Assembly: GCF_002079055.1 (NCBI RefSeq)
Contig: NC_047488.1
Coordinates: 248,001 to 312,000 of the forward strand
DNA: 64,000 nucleotides
Source: Saccharomyces paradoxus
Taxonomy: Eukaryota > Ascomycota > Saccharomycetes > Saccharomycetales > Saccharomycetaceae
Direction: 5' to 3'
Shown: one piece after another, positions 29,148 to 42,081 of the stretch
Numbering within the stretch: position 1 is the first letter of the stretch
Layout: each line of letters opens with the position of its first letter
The notes under the pieces: generated by a model
What the model saw: only the letters and a program-made list of their open reading frames with translations
Told to the model about the DNA's origin: nothing
Database searches by the model: none
Translations under genes and position numbers: made by a program

Positions 29148-30941
29148 TTATTTACCGGCAATCGCCTTATCATGAGTAGATTCTAAGAATGTTAATTTAT
29201 TGGAGACGTAATCACACACTCTTTTCCATTCTTTTTTATCCTGTCCCAACTTGTCATCTAGGTATTTGAAAGGATTCTTGTTAACGCAAACATATTCGTT
29301 TAAAATCTTGAAATTCTCCAGTTCGATATCATAATTTTGTATTTTGTGTAAGGCAGTGTATGAACGAGCAGGTTTATCATCTATAGTCAAGAAGTTGGTT
29401 TCAGATAAATCGTATGGGTCGAACTTTGGGAAGTTTGAATGGATGAACATAACATCTACATGATCCTTGGCATTTAAGTCCTCGTTATCGAAAAATTCTT
29501 TGGTGTATTTTTCGAGAGAATAATTCTTGTCAAACTTGGTTGCATCAGGTGATTTAATGCCACTGTATTTGTTGTTAATGCTCTTAATAGCAGTTAGGTA
29601 ATGGCTATAATCCTGGACAAAGTCGTGTTGTAACATTGCTACACCATGGAATTCGTCCTTGTCATGATAACCTTCAACGCCTGTCCTCGTCCTAACTTGA
29701 TAAAACGGTAGACCATAAAAGTTCGCAGCTGCAATAAAAGTTTCCTTATCACCTTCACCAGCTGCCTTTTGAGAAAATATTGGGTAGTACCAGGCTGGTC
29801 CATTAACGTTGTAGAATAAGGATAACAGAGCCGTAGCTAAATGCTTGCTTTTGTTTATCATCAGCTGGCCGGATTCCGTGGACACGTCAGGCATTGTGCC
29901 GTCTAGGTCACTTAGCGGGATGTCATCCAGGTCATTCAAATTCTTTGTGTAAACAGCAGGGGGGGTGATATCGTCTTGAGAGTTACGAACTCTTTTTTTC
30001 TTGTCGACAGAAATACCTGCAATATCGTAGTACAGTGGGTGAGTAGTGCGCCTCCAGAAATCGGGCCACATGACCAAGCCTGTTGATACATATGGTTCTT
30101 CGTTGAATATGTTGTCTAGGGGTTTGATGGGGAAATTGTCGGCATCCAATAGAAGTAGGTTTTCAAAACTAGAAGCGACAAGGGCCAATGATTTGAACTG
30201 ATATCCTTTAAAAACAAATTTTTCAATCGTCTCCGATGGTAGAATATCTGAGACGTAAATACACTTGGAGTTATACTTAGGCAAAATCTTGTTACAAAAC
30301 TCAGTTTCACCTTCATCACCAGGAGGAATCAGAACTTCTACAGGTAATGTGGTCCCCATATTTCTTAGAGTCTTGATGATCAGAAATGCCATTAGGGAGA
30401 ACCTACCACCACCCACTGTGGCTATGCCGGAACCTTTGTACGTGCCCTTTGGCGAGACAAGAGTCCCTATATGATCTACGTAGTCCTTATGGCTTTTGGT
30501 CAGTCTTGCTATTTCATCTGGAGAGAGTTCCAAACACTTAGATAGCTCCTTGGCAGACAACTTGTAAAGATCTTTATAGTGGTCGGGACGGTCTCCGATA
30601 TCACCGTTCAACAGGCATGCCTCGTTGTATTTCTTTGCAGTCTTCCCCTTGGGTGAATCGACCATTAAGAAGTTGAAAACGTTGTTGTAGAAGCTCTTCA
30701 ACTTTACATTGCCCGCCTCATCATTGCCCTTCAATGGAGCCGAATCGTCAGCGCCAGCGGCGTCTGAAGAAGATGAGTATTTATTGGAGTAACTTTGAAC
30801 ATAATTGTCTAGATACGTCTTGTAATTTTTGACAGACGTGTTCTCATCCATGTATTTGTTTGTAATGACGAACAGTCCGCACAGTATCAACACTATGAAC
30901 GTCAGCTTGAACAGCTTCGAAAATCTTTTGGTGAGTAGCAT
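29148..30941 (-). CDS. MNN2: Alpha-1,2-mannosyltransferase Mnn2
   Basis: A 597-residue type II Golgi membrane protein that adds the first alpha-1,2-mannose branch to the N-glycan outer chain. The anchor is at residues about 11-27 (FKLTFIVLILCGLFVIT) after a basic start. A Ser/Asp-rich stem runs to about 100, and the catalytic domain of the Mnn2/Mnn5 (GT71) family carries the metal-binding DAD motif at 266-268 in LLLLDADNFPIKP. GGGRFSLMAF at about 177-186 is also typical. Length is the same as in S. cerevisiae. Confidence 0.96.
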   Translation of the reverse strand: MLLTKRFSKLFKLTFIVLILCGLFVITNKYMDENTSVKNYKTYLDNYVQSYSNKYSSSSDAAGADDSAPLKGNDEAGNVKLKSFYNNVFNFLMVDSPKGKTAKKYNEACLLNGDIGDRPDHYKDLYKLSAKELSKCLELSPDEIARLTKSHKDYVDHIGTLVSPKGTYKGSGIATVGGGRFSLMAFLIIKTLRNMGTTLPVEVLIPPGDEGETEFCNKILPKYNSKCIYVSDILPSETIEKFVFKGYQFKSLALVASSFENLLLLDADNFPIKPLDNIFNEEPYVSTGLVMWPDFWRRTTHPLYYDIAGISVDKKKRVRNSQDDITPPAVYTKNLNDLDDIPLSDLDGTMPDVSTESGQLMINKSKHLATALLSLFYNVNGPAWYYPIFSQKAAGEGDKETFIAAANFYGLPFYQVRTRTGVEGYHDKDEFHGVAMLQHDFVQDYSHYLTAIKSINNKYSGIKSPDATKFDKNYSLEKYTKEFFDNEDLNAKDHVDVMFIHSNFPKFDPYDLSETNFLTIDDKPARSYTALHKIQNYDIELENFKILNEYVCVNKNPFKYLDDKLGQDKKEWKRVCDYVSNKLTFLESTHDKAIAGK

Positions 30942-31703
30942 ACTGAAAATACACTTCTATTGATCTATCCGCACTGACTTATCTCAAAGTAGATATGGTA
31001 CCTTGAACAGCACGAGGATATTAGGAGTACGGCAATTCTGCTTCTAACGTATAAGCAGCACAAAATACACGTATTTTATCTTAATGATTTTTCTATATTT
31101 TTTTTTTCATTGTTATTTTTCACTATCTTTTTCATCCCTCCGCGAAAGGACGCGATCCTTTTTTAGCACGTGAACAGTAATAATGCAGGTCCTGGACGTT
31201 GTGTCAGAGTCACCTAACCACTAATCGAGCTAAACGGCTACTCGCCTGGCTTGCATGCTTGTATAATCTATTTAGTGAACCATAATCTATTTAGTGAACC
31301 CGTACCATCTTCTGAGTGCGCCACCTTAACCTGTAGGCTAAGCTACCTTGCCAGACATGGCGTCGCCGCTTTTTCCGCCTCACACCTGCTCATCCAACAA
31401 CATTGAGACTGTGAGACTGCGAGAAAGTTGAGTTTCGATTCTACTAGCTCACTAAAAATGTACGCATTGGCACAATAACGGATGCTTCCAAAGCTCTACT
31501 GTGCTACTATCGGCTGGTCGCGCCCGACGGGTTCGCTCAGCCGTTCTGCGCCTTCTTACTCTTCAGCCCTTCCGTTGCGGCCGAAGCTATAAAAGTATGT
31601 CAAATTGGCTTTTTTCAAAACCCCCTCTGGCTCTTCCTCTTCTCAAAAGCAAGCATCGAAAAGGCTCGCTCGTACGCGTTAGATTGTCATACTCACAACC
31701 ATC
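30942..31703. promoter_or_regulatory. Divergent MNN2-YBR016W promoter region
   Basis: 762 bp between divergent starts. It contains a perfect tandem duplication of 19 bp (ATAATCTATTTAGTGAACC at 31263-31281 and 31282-31300), and GC-rich stretches at about 31510-31580 ahead of YBR016W. A 198-codon plus frame at 31501-32097 runs through part of this region and across YBR016W in another frame; it is judged a shadow. No regulator site is assigned. Confidence 0.5.
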
Positions 31704-32075
31704 ATGTCTGCTACCGATTACTATGGCGGAACCGCCGGCGAAAAGAGCCAGTACTCCCGTCCCTCCAACCCCCCTCCTTCGTCAGGTCATCAGAACAAAA
31801 CTCAGGAGCGTGGATACCCACCTCAACAGCAGCAGCAGCAGTATTACCAGCAGCAGCAGCATCCTGGATACTACAACCAACAAGGGTACAACCAGCAAGG
31901 GTACAATCAACAGGGTTACAATCAACAGGGTTACAACCAACAGGGGTATAACCAACAAGGCCATCAACAACCCGTCTACGTCCAGCAACAACCACCTCAA
32001 AGAGGAAATGAAGGTTGTTTGGCTGCATGTCTGGCTGCATTATGTATATGCTGCACCATGGATATGCTGTTCTAA
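31704..32075 (+). CDS. CYSTM-type tail-anchored, Gln-repeat protein (YBR016W orthologue)
   Basis: A 123-residue protein with a Ser/Pro/Gln-rich N-terminus. Poly-Gln runs at about 40-52 are followed by six copies of YNQQG (about 56-86). The C-terminal cysteine-rich segment [23 protein letters not shown] is the CYSTM module. Such tails are palmitoylated and hold the protein on the plasma membrane. The S. cerevisiae counterpart, YBR016W, is 128 residues with one more repeat by my recollection. Molecular function is not known; the family is linked to stress responses. Confidence 0.93.
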   Translation: MSATDYYGGTAGEKSQYSRPSNPPPSSGHQNKTQERGYPPQQQQQQYYQQQQHPGYYNQQGYNQQGYNQQGYNQQGYNQQGYNQQGHQQPVYVQQQPPQRGNEGCLAACLAALCICCTMDMLF

Positions 32076-32377
32076 GAGAAAGCGTAAAAGTATTTAAAAA
32101 TGGAAAAAAAAGAATAATCTCTCCTTCTGTTCTTCGCGGTTGCAGTTCTTCTCCTCAATATTGTCTTTTTTCTACAAGGAGGCCAAAAAAACATTAACAT
32201 GAAACTCTAAGCATGTATGTAACACGTCTATCATATGTAACTTTTATAATTATTTTCCTTTGTATCTGATCCATTTGCAATTCTGTATCTTATTCTTTTT
32301 TTCCGACTTGCACTACGTATATATCACTAGTAATAATGTGTTAAACTATACAAACACACAGATGCAGTACAAAACTT

Positions 32378-35128
32378 TTAGTTGGTGAACTGCTGTAGAA
32401 AGGAAATTTCATCGGGCGAGAAATTTATAGTGGAAATCTGAGCGGAGTGGTTCATCAAAAAGGTGTAGATCTCTTGCGCAAAAACATTCGCCTCCACATT
32501 GTTTGACAAGCCTGAAACAATTTTATGAATGGTATCGTTACTCATCGTGACCTCTGTGCTGGTCAAATTGATAATCTTTAGGAAACCCATGTACGCGCTG
32601 CTCTTTTCCTCTACATCGGCCAATGCGTTCACCGCTAGACACCATTTATTCCAGTTGGAATCGTTGGCAAACGCGCCAGAACTGAAAACTTCAGGGTGTG
32701 TTAGCCCCATTTTTCCGATGGTCACGGACAAATTCTCCATCACTGAACTGTCTACGATCTGTGTGTTGGTGGTAAATAAATCTAGAATGATTCTAGACAT
32801 ATCAATGATATAAGTGTTCAAATCGATACGTTCGCTTATCAACCCAAGTGCCCAAATCGCATTTATCACAGCAGGAGCACCATCACTATCATCGTTATGC
32901 ATTATTTCTGTACCAATCAACTTCAAGAAATCCTCCAGGTTGCTAATTATCAATTCCGAATTGAAGAAATATGCAATATCTCCCAACAAGGCAAAGCAGC
33001 TTTGTCTTACTTCATGAACAGAGTCCTGTAAACATTCCAACATGATTTTCAATATCGTTAAATCCTTGGTCCCTTGAGGGAATAATAAATCTTGCGAGTG
33101 AGCGCCAAGGCCTTGCACCAATCCATCAATCAAATCTAATGATGTGATGACGAAGTCCTTCTCGGGTACTACTATTGTCGGGTCTTGATGTGATTTGGCC
33201 TCCAATTCCACACAGTGACATAAAATTCTAAAGGCTCTGTTGTACACTTCCGGTGCCATGGGCATGAATCTTTCCCCCAATGACGACGCTACACAGGAAA
33301 GACATTCTAGAAGTGGCCACAACTCCTTGTCACTGTCCGACAATAAAGCCCATTTTCCAATTAAGGGCGGTAAAATTATTTGCATCGCTGTTTCGTCCAA
33401 TGTACATTTTTCAGCAAACCTGCCAATGGCATCGTATAATATAATTAAATTCTTTTTCTTGTAATATTTCAAACACTTATCAAAATTCGTCAATAATTGA
33501 CTATAGAACAAAGTTTCAACCAATTCTGAATCAGCGTTTTCGATAAATACCGCTACACTACTAATAGCCGCCTCTTGAACGTCCTTTTTCTTGTCCATTA
33601 AAGTGCTTATTATAGGCTCTAAGACCGGCATTAGAAACTCAGTGTGATCGTGTAATATCCATGGTGAAAACCGACTTAATGTCCAACATGTCATTTTCCT
33701 CACTGGTGCCCATTTATCGTTCAACTGTTCCACCAAAAAAGGTATTAGTGCTGGCAATCCATCGTTAAAGTATTTCATGCCACCTTCTGCCATGGCCCCC
33801 AGTGCTAATATGGTGGCCTCTCTGATGAACCATCTATCGGAACCCAAATGTTCTCTTAAAAATGGGAATGCAATATCCATCACTTGATGAGGTAAAATGT
33901 TTGTCATTACATCTAGTGTTGCTGCGGAACATTTTCTCAAATTCCATTGCGTATCAACATCGCCATCTTCATCTTCATCTTCATCTTCTTCGTTATCACC
34001 TACATCTTCTCCATTTCCTACCTCTTTCTTTTTCACAATCCGAGGGGCAATGGGCTTAATGTCCTCATCTTTATCCTCCAAGAATGCATCATCATTATTA
34101 GAAGCTTCCAGGAGAATAATGGATTCTTCGTTATAAACCATCTTCGATAATAGTATTGGCACGATATCCTTCACATATGGTTGTAAGATATGTTCAGGAA
34201 TATTTGGGCTTGTCGCAAAGGCATGCAAAAACTCGCAGGCTTCAATAGCCACCTTTTCCTCATTTACACTGGCGATCAAATGCAACATGAAGTGTACAAT
34301 ACCATCCAAATGGGAGACCAGCTTATCTGGTCTAAATTCCAATAAGAAACTAAAACTAATGCAAATTTGTGCCCTAACTAGGTCGTTTTCGTCATTTTGT
34401 GCCAGCTGAAAAATGATCTCTAAGAATTTATCTAATCTCACAATAAAACTTTGTGTTTGTAACGGAATCACTGTATTTATACACTTCACAGATTCTGAGC
34501 GAATCACTGGTGAAAAATTTGGATCTGAAATAAACCTAAAAAAACTATCCAATAGAGTTTCCATAGGCTTGGTATTTCCTGACCATTCTAATTGGAAAAA
34601 TTGAGCGCTGTCTTCCATGATCTTAGATAAAGCCTTAATACTCGCTTCATTTCCACTTGAGGTTAGCTCCAACAACTGGTAGAGCATTTGAAGACCGGTT
34701 GGATCATCCCTATGCTGTCTATAGTAAGTGGAAAATAGAGTAGTAATGACAATACCTGTCACATTAGAAACTAGATTATTATTCGAATTATATAAGCCAT
34801 GTATAATGTTCGATTTGACATATCCTAAATCGTGACTATTGTTCTTGATTAAATTGTTCCCCCCTAGCAATGAATTTTTCAACAGCATACCAGCAGTAGC
34901 TCTATTGTTCTGAAGATCTTGTAAGGAGTAATGTTGTTTTAACACGTCATCGGATTCACCTTCAATTAAAATATAACACAAATAGTTGAGAAATTCAGGT
35001 TGCAGCTGGAAGTTTTCCATAGCTTCCATTGCATTATTACGAATATCTTGATTTGGTGACATACAGTTCTGTAAAAGAGTTGCTAGTTGCAACACAGAGT
35101 CTTCGGCGGGTTTCCATGTAGATGCCAT
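32378..35128 (-). CDS. KAP104: Karyopherin beta-2 / transportin Kap104
   Basis: A 916-residue import receptor made of HEAT repeats throughout. It carries PY-NLS cargoes such as Nab2 and Hrp1 into the nucleus and releases them on binding Ran-GTP. A long acidic loop between about residues 342 and 393, densest at 373-392 (mostly Glu/Asp), corresponds to the HEAT-8 loop that drives cargo release. The N-terminus (MASTWKPAEDSVLQLATLL) is typical of transportins. It is two residues shorter than S. cerevisiae Kap104 as I recall it. The ATG at 35128 is clear. Confidence 0.96.
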   Translation of the reverse strand: MASTWKPAEDSVLQLATLLQNCMSPNQDIRNNAMEAMENFQLQPEFLNYLCYILIEGESDDVLKQHYSLQDLQNNRATAGMLLKNSLLGGNNLIKNNSHDLGYVKSNIIHGLYNSNNNLVSNVTGIVITTLFSTYYRQHRDDPTGLQMLYQLLELTSSGNEASIKALSKIMEDSAQFFQLEWSGNTKPMETLLDSFFRFISDPNFSPVIRSESVKCINTVIPLQTQSFIVRLDKFLEIIFQLAQNDENDLVRAQICISFSFLLEFRPDKLVSHLDGIVHFMLHLIASVNEEKVAIEACEFLHAFATSPNIPEHILQPYVKDIVPILLSKMVYNEESIILLEASNNDDAFLEDKDEDIKPIAPRIVKKKEVGNGEDVGDNEEDEDEDEDGDVDTQWNLRKCSAATLDVMTNILPHQVMDIAFPFLREHLGSDRWFIREATILALGAMAEGGMKYFNDGLPALIPFLVEQLNDKWAPVRKMTCWTLSRFSPWILHDHTEFLMPVLEPIISTLMDKKKDVQEAAISSVAVFIENADSELVETLFYSQLLTNFDKCLKYYKKKNLIILYDAIGRFAEKCTLDETAMQIILPPLIGKWALLSDSDKELWPLLECLSCVASSLGERFMPMAPEVYNRAFRILCHCVELEAKSHQDPTIVVPEKDFVITSLDLIDGLVQGLGAHSQDLLFPQGTKDLTILKIMLECLQDSVHEVRQSCFALLGDIAYFFNSELIISNLEDFLKLIGTEIMHNDDSDGAPAVINAIWALGLISERIDLNTYIIDMSRIILDLFTTNTQIVDSSVMENLSVTIGKMGLTHPEVFSSGAFANDSNWNKWCLAVNALADVEEKSSAYMGFLKIINLTSTEVTMSNDTIHKIVSGLSNNVEANVFAQEIYTFLMNHSAQISTINFSPDEISFLQQFTN

Positions 35129-35888
35129 TTTTGTTCACTTAATTGTTGTTAACAATTCTGAAAAACCAAAGGCTGCTAATATTCAGATATATGCTATTGC
35201 TATTCGCTGCTCTTTCTGCATACTTAATACTGAAAAGTTTTTTCTTTTCATACTTTTAGGCATAACCTTTTTTAAAAATAACTCTATAACCCGGATCAAG
35301 AAACTAAGAGAGAGGGTAATAACGCCAGTAAAGGATTTCCGCCGATAACGACGGCCACAACGAGCCTTGCTTTTACATCCAAGTGACACTAAGAAATCCT
35401 AGGCATTTCTATGCAATGTGTTTCTACAGAGCTTAAAATTTGAGAATAAGGAATTTTGAAGAGAAGCTCGGGAAAATTCTGTTGCTTGCGGATAAATGGA
35501 AGTCGTCAAACGTCAGAGTATCTTTATTTGTGACACATATTTTCGATATAAATCCAGAAATTAATGTTGCAACAACAAGCAGCTGCGGCAATGGGGATGT
35601 TCCAGATTTTTACCTACAAGCCGCCTTATCTCTTTGAAGTTCTTTTTTTTTTTTTCCTTTTCCGCTTTTCCTTTCTTCGTTGAAAGGACTACTTTACATA
35701 GCTAGCATACATAGCATCAAGAAGTAGATTTACAAATAAACATAACGTTATTATATATTTAGCCACCCCATTGAAGTAGATAACAAAAACTTAAAGGATA
35801 AGAAAAGAAGAGGTTTAAACAAAAAAAAAAGTACAGTATTTATCTCTCGGCTCGTAAGTAAACACCATATTGATAAATACACTTATTT
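35129..35888. promoter_or_regulatory. KAP104 promoter / GAL7 3' flank
   Basis: 760 bp between two minus-strand genes. It includes long T runs (35642-35655) and A runs (about 35820-35830) and the presumed KAP104 promoter. Open frames here (35183-35389 minus, 35440-35637 plus) have no family features. Nothing else was recognised. Confidence 0.4.
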
Positions 35889-36989
35889 TCACAACTTTTC
35901 TAAATAATGAATCGTACCATCCAACTTTCTTAATTTTTCAGCAGCCTGTTCTGGAGTTAAGTCTCTTTGGGGCTCACCTAACAACTCAAAACCGACCAAA
36001 AATTTTCTAACAGTGGCTGATCTCAACAACGGTGGGTAGAAATGCATGTGAAACCAACTGTTGTTTAGTTCATCACCAGTCGCATTCAAAGGAGCCTGAT
36101 GAATACCCATAGAGTATGGGAAGCTTGTTTCAAATAAGTTATCATACTTGATAGTTAATTGCTTCAGAATTGAAGCAAGGTCCTCCTTCACTGTTTGATC
36201 AAATTGGCCAATTGAGGCAATCTTCTTCTTTGAAACTACCATGGTCTCAAATGGCCAAATAGCCCAGTATGGAACAACAACTATAAAAGATTCATTCTCC
36301 ACTACGACTCTTGACTTTTCTTCGGATTCCAATTCAACATAATCAGCAAACAAATCAGCATTGTGTTCACGTTTATATTTGTCAAAAGATTTCAATTCTT
36401 GCGAAACTTCACTAGGAATCGATTCTAAGCACCAAGCTTGTCCATGTGGATGTAAGTTGGAACAACCCATGGCTGTGCCTTTGTTTTCAAATATTTGCAC
36501 ATATTTGAAAGGCTTATGATTTTCTCTAGCTTCTCTAGTGAGATCGTTATACAAGCCTTGCCAGGCATTAATAATATGAACCAGGTCAGATTGTTTCATT
36601 TGTGGAATGGTTAGATTATGTTTAGGACTAAAACATATAACGAAGCAATTGCCTCTCACAGATTGTACTTTGAGTAACCTATTTTTCAGATTATCTTCAT
36701 CTGAATTAGCCTGCGGTAAGGAAGGCTGGTCGAGCTTAACAGCAGCGTAATCGTTGGGGAAAATATACGTTGATTCATATTTTGGGTTTTGGTTACCAGT
36801 AGCTCTTTTGTTACCAGGACACAGGTAACATTTCGGATCATATAGCGGAGCTGTGGGCTTGTAAGCAGCCTCCTGTTGACCCAACCAAGGTCTCTTAGCC
36901 CTGTGTGGAGAAACTAAAATCCACGAGTCGGTAAGCGGGTTGTAACGTCTATGAGAATGGCTAGAAAAATCAAATTGTTCAGCAGTCAT
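35889..36989 (-). CDS. GAL7: Galactose-1-phosphate uridylyltransferase Gal7
   Basis: A 366-residue HIT-superfamily enzyme. It swaps UMP between UDP-glucose and galactose-1-phosphate in the Leloir pathway. The active-site motif NLHPHGQAWCLE includes His180 and His182 (nucleophile) and Gln184. The CYLC pair (Cys54, Cys57) belongs to the structural metal site. The PYWAIWPFETMVVSKK segment is also conserved. Length equals S. cerevisiae Gal7 and no key residue is missing. Upstream Gal4 sites (37163-37179, 37252-37268) explain galactose induction. Confidence 0.98.
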   Translation of the reverse strand: MTAEQFDFSSHSHRRYNPLTDSWILVSPHRAKRPWLGQQEAAYKPTAPLYDPKCYLCPGNKRATGNQNPKYESTYIFPNDYAAVKLDQPSLPQANSDEDNLKNRLLKVQSVRGNCFVICFSPKHNLTIPQMKQSDLVHIINAWQGLYNDLTREARENHKPFKYVQIFENKGTAMGCSNLHPHGQAWCLESIPSEVSQELKSFDKYKREHNADLFADYVELESEEKSRVVVENESFIVVVPYWAIWPFETMVVSKKKIASIGQFDQTVKEDLASILKQLTIKYDNLFETSFPYSMGIHQAPLNATGDELNNSWFHMHFYPPLLRSATVRKFLVGFELLGEPQRDLTPEQAAEKLRKLDGTIHYLEKL

Positions 36990-37721
36990 TATTGAAAGAA
37001 AGTTCAGCAGACTATTTTTTTCATTAAGTCGATGCCCTACATAGTAATTTCCATAATTATCTACCGACCTGCTTTTATATATTTATTAATCAACAAATAG
37101 GTACACTCTATTGTCAATTCGGATTCTTTTTATTGACACTGCACAGCCAGTCTGTCGGATCACGGTCGACTGTTGTCCGAGCGGCTCTTGGACCCTTTCC
37201 TTTATTTGTGGGACAAATGGGAAATGACAGGAAAAATACCTGATGAGCTTTCGCTCAACAGTGCTCCGAAGTGTAGCTTTCCAAGAGGAGAGGTAAAGTA
37301 AACTGAGGGATGTATGTACCTAATCAAGGGGAAGAAAAATTAGTTCCATCTCCTTCACCAAAAGAATACTGTGGATAACTTTTACAATTTTCCTTTATGA
37401 TGTTTTCACCGGAGCACCTTGCAATCAATATCAAAGGTAACGAAGGGACCCCCGCTGTTCGCGCTATTGTTGTTACTACCGTTCGCATCCTTCTATAGCC
37501 TTTGAATTTTTAATATCTCTTTCGTGGTACAAAAAACCTGCAAACAATCTTTCGAGTGTAATCACGCACCGAAATGTGAGGAAATTCCTTATGACACTAT
37601 TATCACTAAAAAGCAAAAATAACATAATATGAAATAAGTTATACAGCTAATATATGTGTTGCGATCAAAAACTGATCAAGATATAGATTGTATAGTTTTT
37701 GTAGGATACTAAGCTGGCAAA
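36990..37721. promoter_or_regulatory. GAL7 promoter with Gal4 sites, and GAL10 terminator
   Basis: A canonical Gal4 site CGG-N11-CCG lies at 37163-37179. A second, CGGAGCACTGTTGAGCG on the minus strand at 37252-37268, has GCG instead of CCG in one half, exactly as in S. cerevisiae GAL7. TATATATTTATTAAT near 37077 would serve as TATA. The left part (37600-37721) is AT-rich and should end GAL10 transcripts. Gal4 binding specificity is established; site positions are read directly. Confidence 0.88.
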
Positions 37722-39821
<2,100 letters not shown>

Positions 39822-40033
39822 CTATGTTGATCTTTTCAGAATTTTTCACTATATTAAGATGGGTGCAAAGAAGTGTGATTATTATATTACATCGCTTTCC
39901 TATCATACACATATCCATATCTAGTCTTACTTATATGTTGTGAGAGTGTTGATAACCCCAGTATCTTAACCCAAGAAAGCCTTTCTATGAAACTTGAACT
40001 GTACGCTAAACTGCTCATTGCAATATTGAAGTA

Positions 40034-40150
40034 CGGATCAGAAGCCGCCGAGCGGACGACAGCCCTCCGACGGAATATTCCCCTCCGTGCGTCGCCGTCT
40101 TCGTCGGTTGTGTCCCTTAACATCGATGTACCTCGCGCCGCCCTGCTCCG
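40034..40150. promoter_or_regulatory. GAL1-GAL10 upstream activating sequence (four Gal4 sites)
   Basis: Four 17-mers are visible. Three are CGG-N11-CCG: 40034-40050, 40053-40069 and 40071-40087. The fourth, 40134-40150, is CGC-N11-CCG, a non-canonical site that is also non-canonical in S. cerevisiae. They lie in the 673-bp gap between GAL10 (ATG 39821) and GAL1 (ATG 40495). The GAL1 TATA box is TATAAA at 40349-40354. Site number and layout match UASg of S. cerevisiae, although bases inside the N11 spacers differ. Confidence 0.95.
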
Positions 40151-40494
40151 AACAATAAGGATTCTACAAGAAATACTTGTTTTTTTATGGTTATGACAGG
40201 AACAAAATAAGCAGCCCACTGACCCCATATACCTTTCAAACTATTGAATCAAATTGGCCAGCATATGGTAATAGTACAGTTAGGGTTTTCCTTATTCCTG
40301 AGACAATTCATCCGCAAAAAATAATGGTTTTTGGTCTATTAGCAAACATATAAATGCAAAAGTTGCATAGCCACTTTAAATACATTTGCTCCTCCAAGAT
40401 TTTTAATTTCGTTTTGTTTTATTGTCATGGAAATATTAACAACAAGTAGTTAGTATACATCTATACTTTATCGTCAAGGAAAGAACAAACTATA

Positions 40495-42081
40495 ATGACT
40501 AAAGCTCATTCAGAAGAAGTAGCTATACCCGAATTCAATTCTAGCGCCAAGGAATTACCAAAACCATTAGCTGAAAAGTGCCCAGCTATTATCAAGAAAT
40601 TTATTAACGCTTATGGTGCTAAACCGGATTTCATTGCTAGATCTCCTGGTAGGGTCAATTTGATTGGTGAACATATTGATTACTGTGACTTCTCCGTTTT
40701 ACCTTTAGCTATTGATGTCGATATGCTTTGTGCTGTCAAGGTTTTAGACCAGAAGAATCCATCTATATCATTAATAAATGCTGATCCAAAGTTTGCTCAA
40801 AGGAAGTTCGATTTGCCGTTAGACGGTTCTTATGTCACGATCGATCCTTCCGTGTCGGACTGGTCTAATTACTTTAAATGTGGTCTGCATGTGGCTCACT
40901 CTTTTTTAAAGGGACTTGCACCGGAAAGGTTTTCCAGTGCTCCTCTGGCTGGGCTACAGGTCTTCTGCGAGGGTGATGTACCAACTGGCAGTGGATTGTC
41001 CTCTTCTGCTGCATTTATTTGTGCCGTTGCTTTGGCTGTTGTTAAAGCGAACATGGGCCCTGGTTACCATATGTCTAAGCAAAATTTAATGCGTATTACG
41101 GTCGTTGCGGAACATTATGTTGGTGTTAACAATGGCGGTATGGATCAAGCTGCCTCTGTCTGCGGTGAAGAAGATCATGCTCTATACGTTGAATTCAAAC
41201 CACAATTGAAGGCTACTCCATTCAAATTTCCACAATTAAAAAACCGTGAGATTAGTTTTGTTATTGCGAACACCCTTGTCGTATCCAACAAATTTGAAAC
41301 GGCCCCAACTAATTATAATTTGAGAGTGGTAGAAGTCACTACGGCTGCAAATGTCTTAGCTGCCACGTATGGTGTTGTTTTACCTTCTGGAAAGGAAGGA
41401 TCGAGCACGAATAAAGGTAATTTAAGAGATTTCATGAACGTTTATTATGCTAGATATCACAATATTTCGACGCCCTGGAACGGTGATATTGAAACCGGCA
41501 TCGAACGGTTAACAAAGATGCTGATATTAGTCGAAGAGTCTTTGGCCAGTAAAAAACAGGGTTTCAGTGTTGATGATGTCGCACAAGCTTTGAATTGTTC
41601 TCGCGAAGAATTCACAAGAGACTACTTAACAACTTCTCCAGTGAGATTTCAGGTTTTGAAGCTATATCAGAGGGCCAAGCATGTGTATTCTGAGTCTTTA
41701 AGAGTTTTGAAAGCTGTGAAATTAATGACTACTGCGACGTTTGCCACTGATGAAGACTTTTTCAAGCAATTCGGTGCCTTGATGAATGAGTCTCAAGCTT
41801 CTTGCGACAAACTTTACGAATGTTCTTGTCCAGAGATTGACAGAATCTGTTCCATTGCTTTGTCAAATGGATCATATGGTTCCCGTTTGACTGGAGCTGG
41901 CTGGGGTGGTTGTACTGTTCACTTGGTTCCAGGTGGGCCATATGGTAATTTAGAAAAAGTGAAAAAAGCCCTTGTAAATGAGTACTACAAGGCCAAGTAC
42001 CCCAAGATCACTGATGCAGAACTAGAAGATGCTATCATCGTCTCTAAACCAGCTTTGGGCAGCTGCTTATTTGAATTATAA
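40495..42081 (+). CDS. GAL1: Galactokinase Gal1
   Basis: A 528-residue GHMP-family kinase that phosphorylates galactose at C1; in S. cerevisiae it also acts as a weak Gal80-binding inducer. The galactokinase signature [12 protein letters not shown] is at residues 52-63. The ATP-binding GHMP motif [14 protein letters not shown] is at 161-174; it retains the Ser-Ala that the non-enzymatic paralogue Gal3 lacks, so it should be catalytic. [12 protein letters not shown] near 470 is the third motif. Compared with remembered S. cerevisiae Gal1, about a dozen changes fall in the first 100 residues, which argues for another species. Confidence 0.98.
   Translation: MTKAHSEEVAIPEFNSSAKELPKPLAEKCPAIIKKFINAYGAKPDFIARSPGRVNLIGEHIDYCDFSVLPLAIDVDMLCAVKVLDQKNPSISLINADPKFAQRKFDLPLDGSYVTIDPSVSDWSNYFKCGLHVAHSFLKGLAPERFSSAPLAGLQVFCEGDVPTGSGLSSSAAFICAVALAVVKANMGPGYHMSKQNLMRITVVAEHYVGVNNGGMDQAASVCGEEDHALYVEFKPQLKATPFKFPQLKNREISFVIANTLVVSNKFETAPTNYNLRVVEVTTAANVLAATYGVVLPSGKEGSSTNKGNLRDFMNVYYARYHNISTPWNGDIETGIERLTKMLILVEESLASKKQGFSVDDVAQALNCSREEFTRDYLTTSPVRFQVLKLYQRAKHVYSESLRVLKAVKLMTTATFATDEDFFKQFGALMNESQASCDKLYECSCPEIDRICSIALSNGSYGSRLTGAGWGGCTVHLVPGGPYGNLEKVKKALVNEYYKAKYPKITDAELEDAIIVSKPALGSCLFEL

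Noticed and set aside
31501-32097. 198-codon plus-strand ORF across the YBR016W promoter and gene
   Set aside because: It overlaps YBR016W in another frame, has low-complexity Ser/Thr/Asn translation caused by the CAA repeats, and no ATG context or family match.
40987-41027. Whether GAL1 is really the co-inducer GAL3
   Set aside because: The GLSSSAA motif is complete, including the Ser-Ala missing in Gal3, and the position next to GAL10 is that of GAL1.
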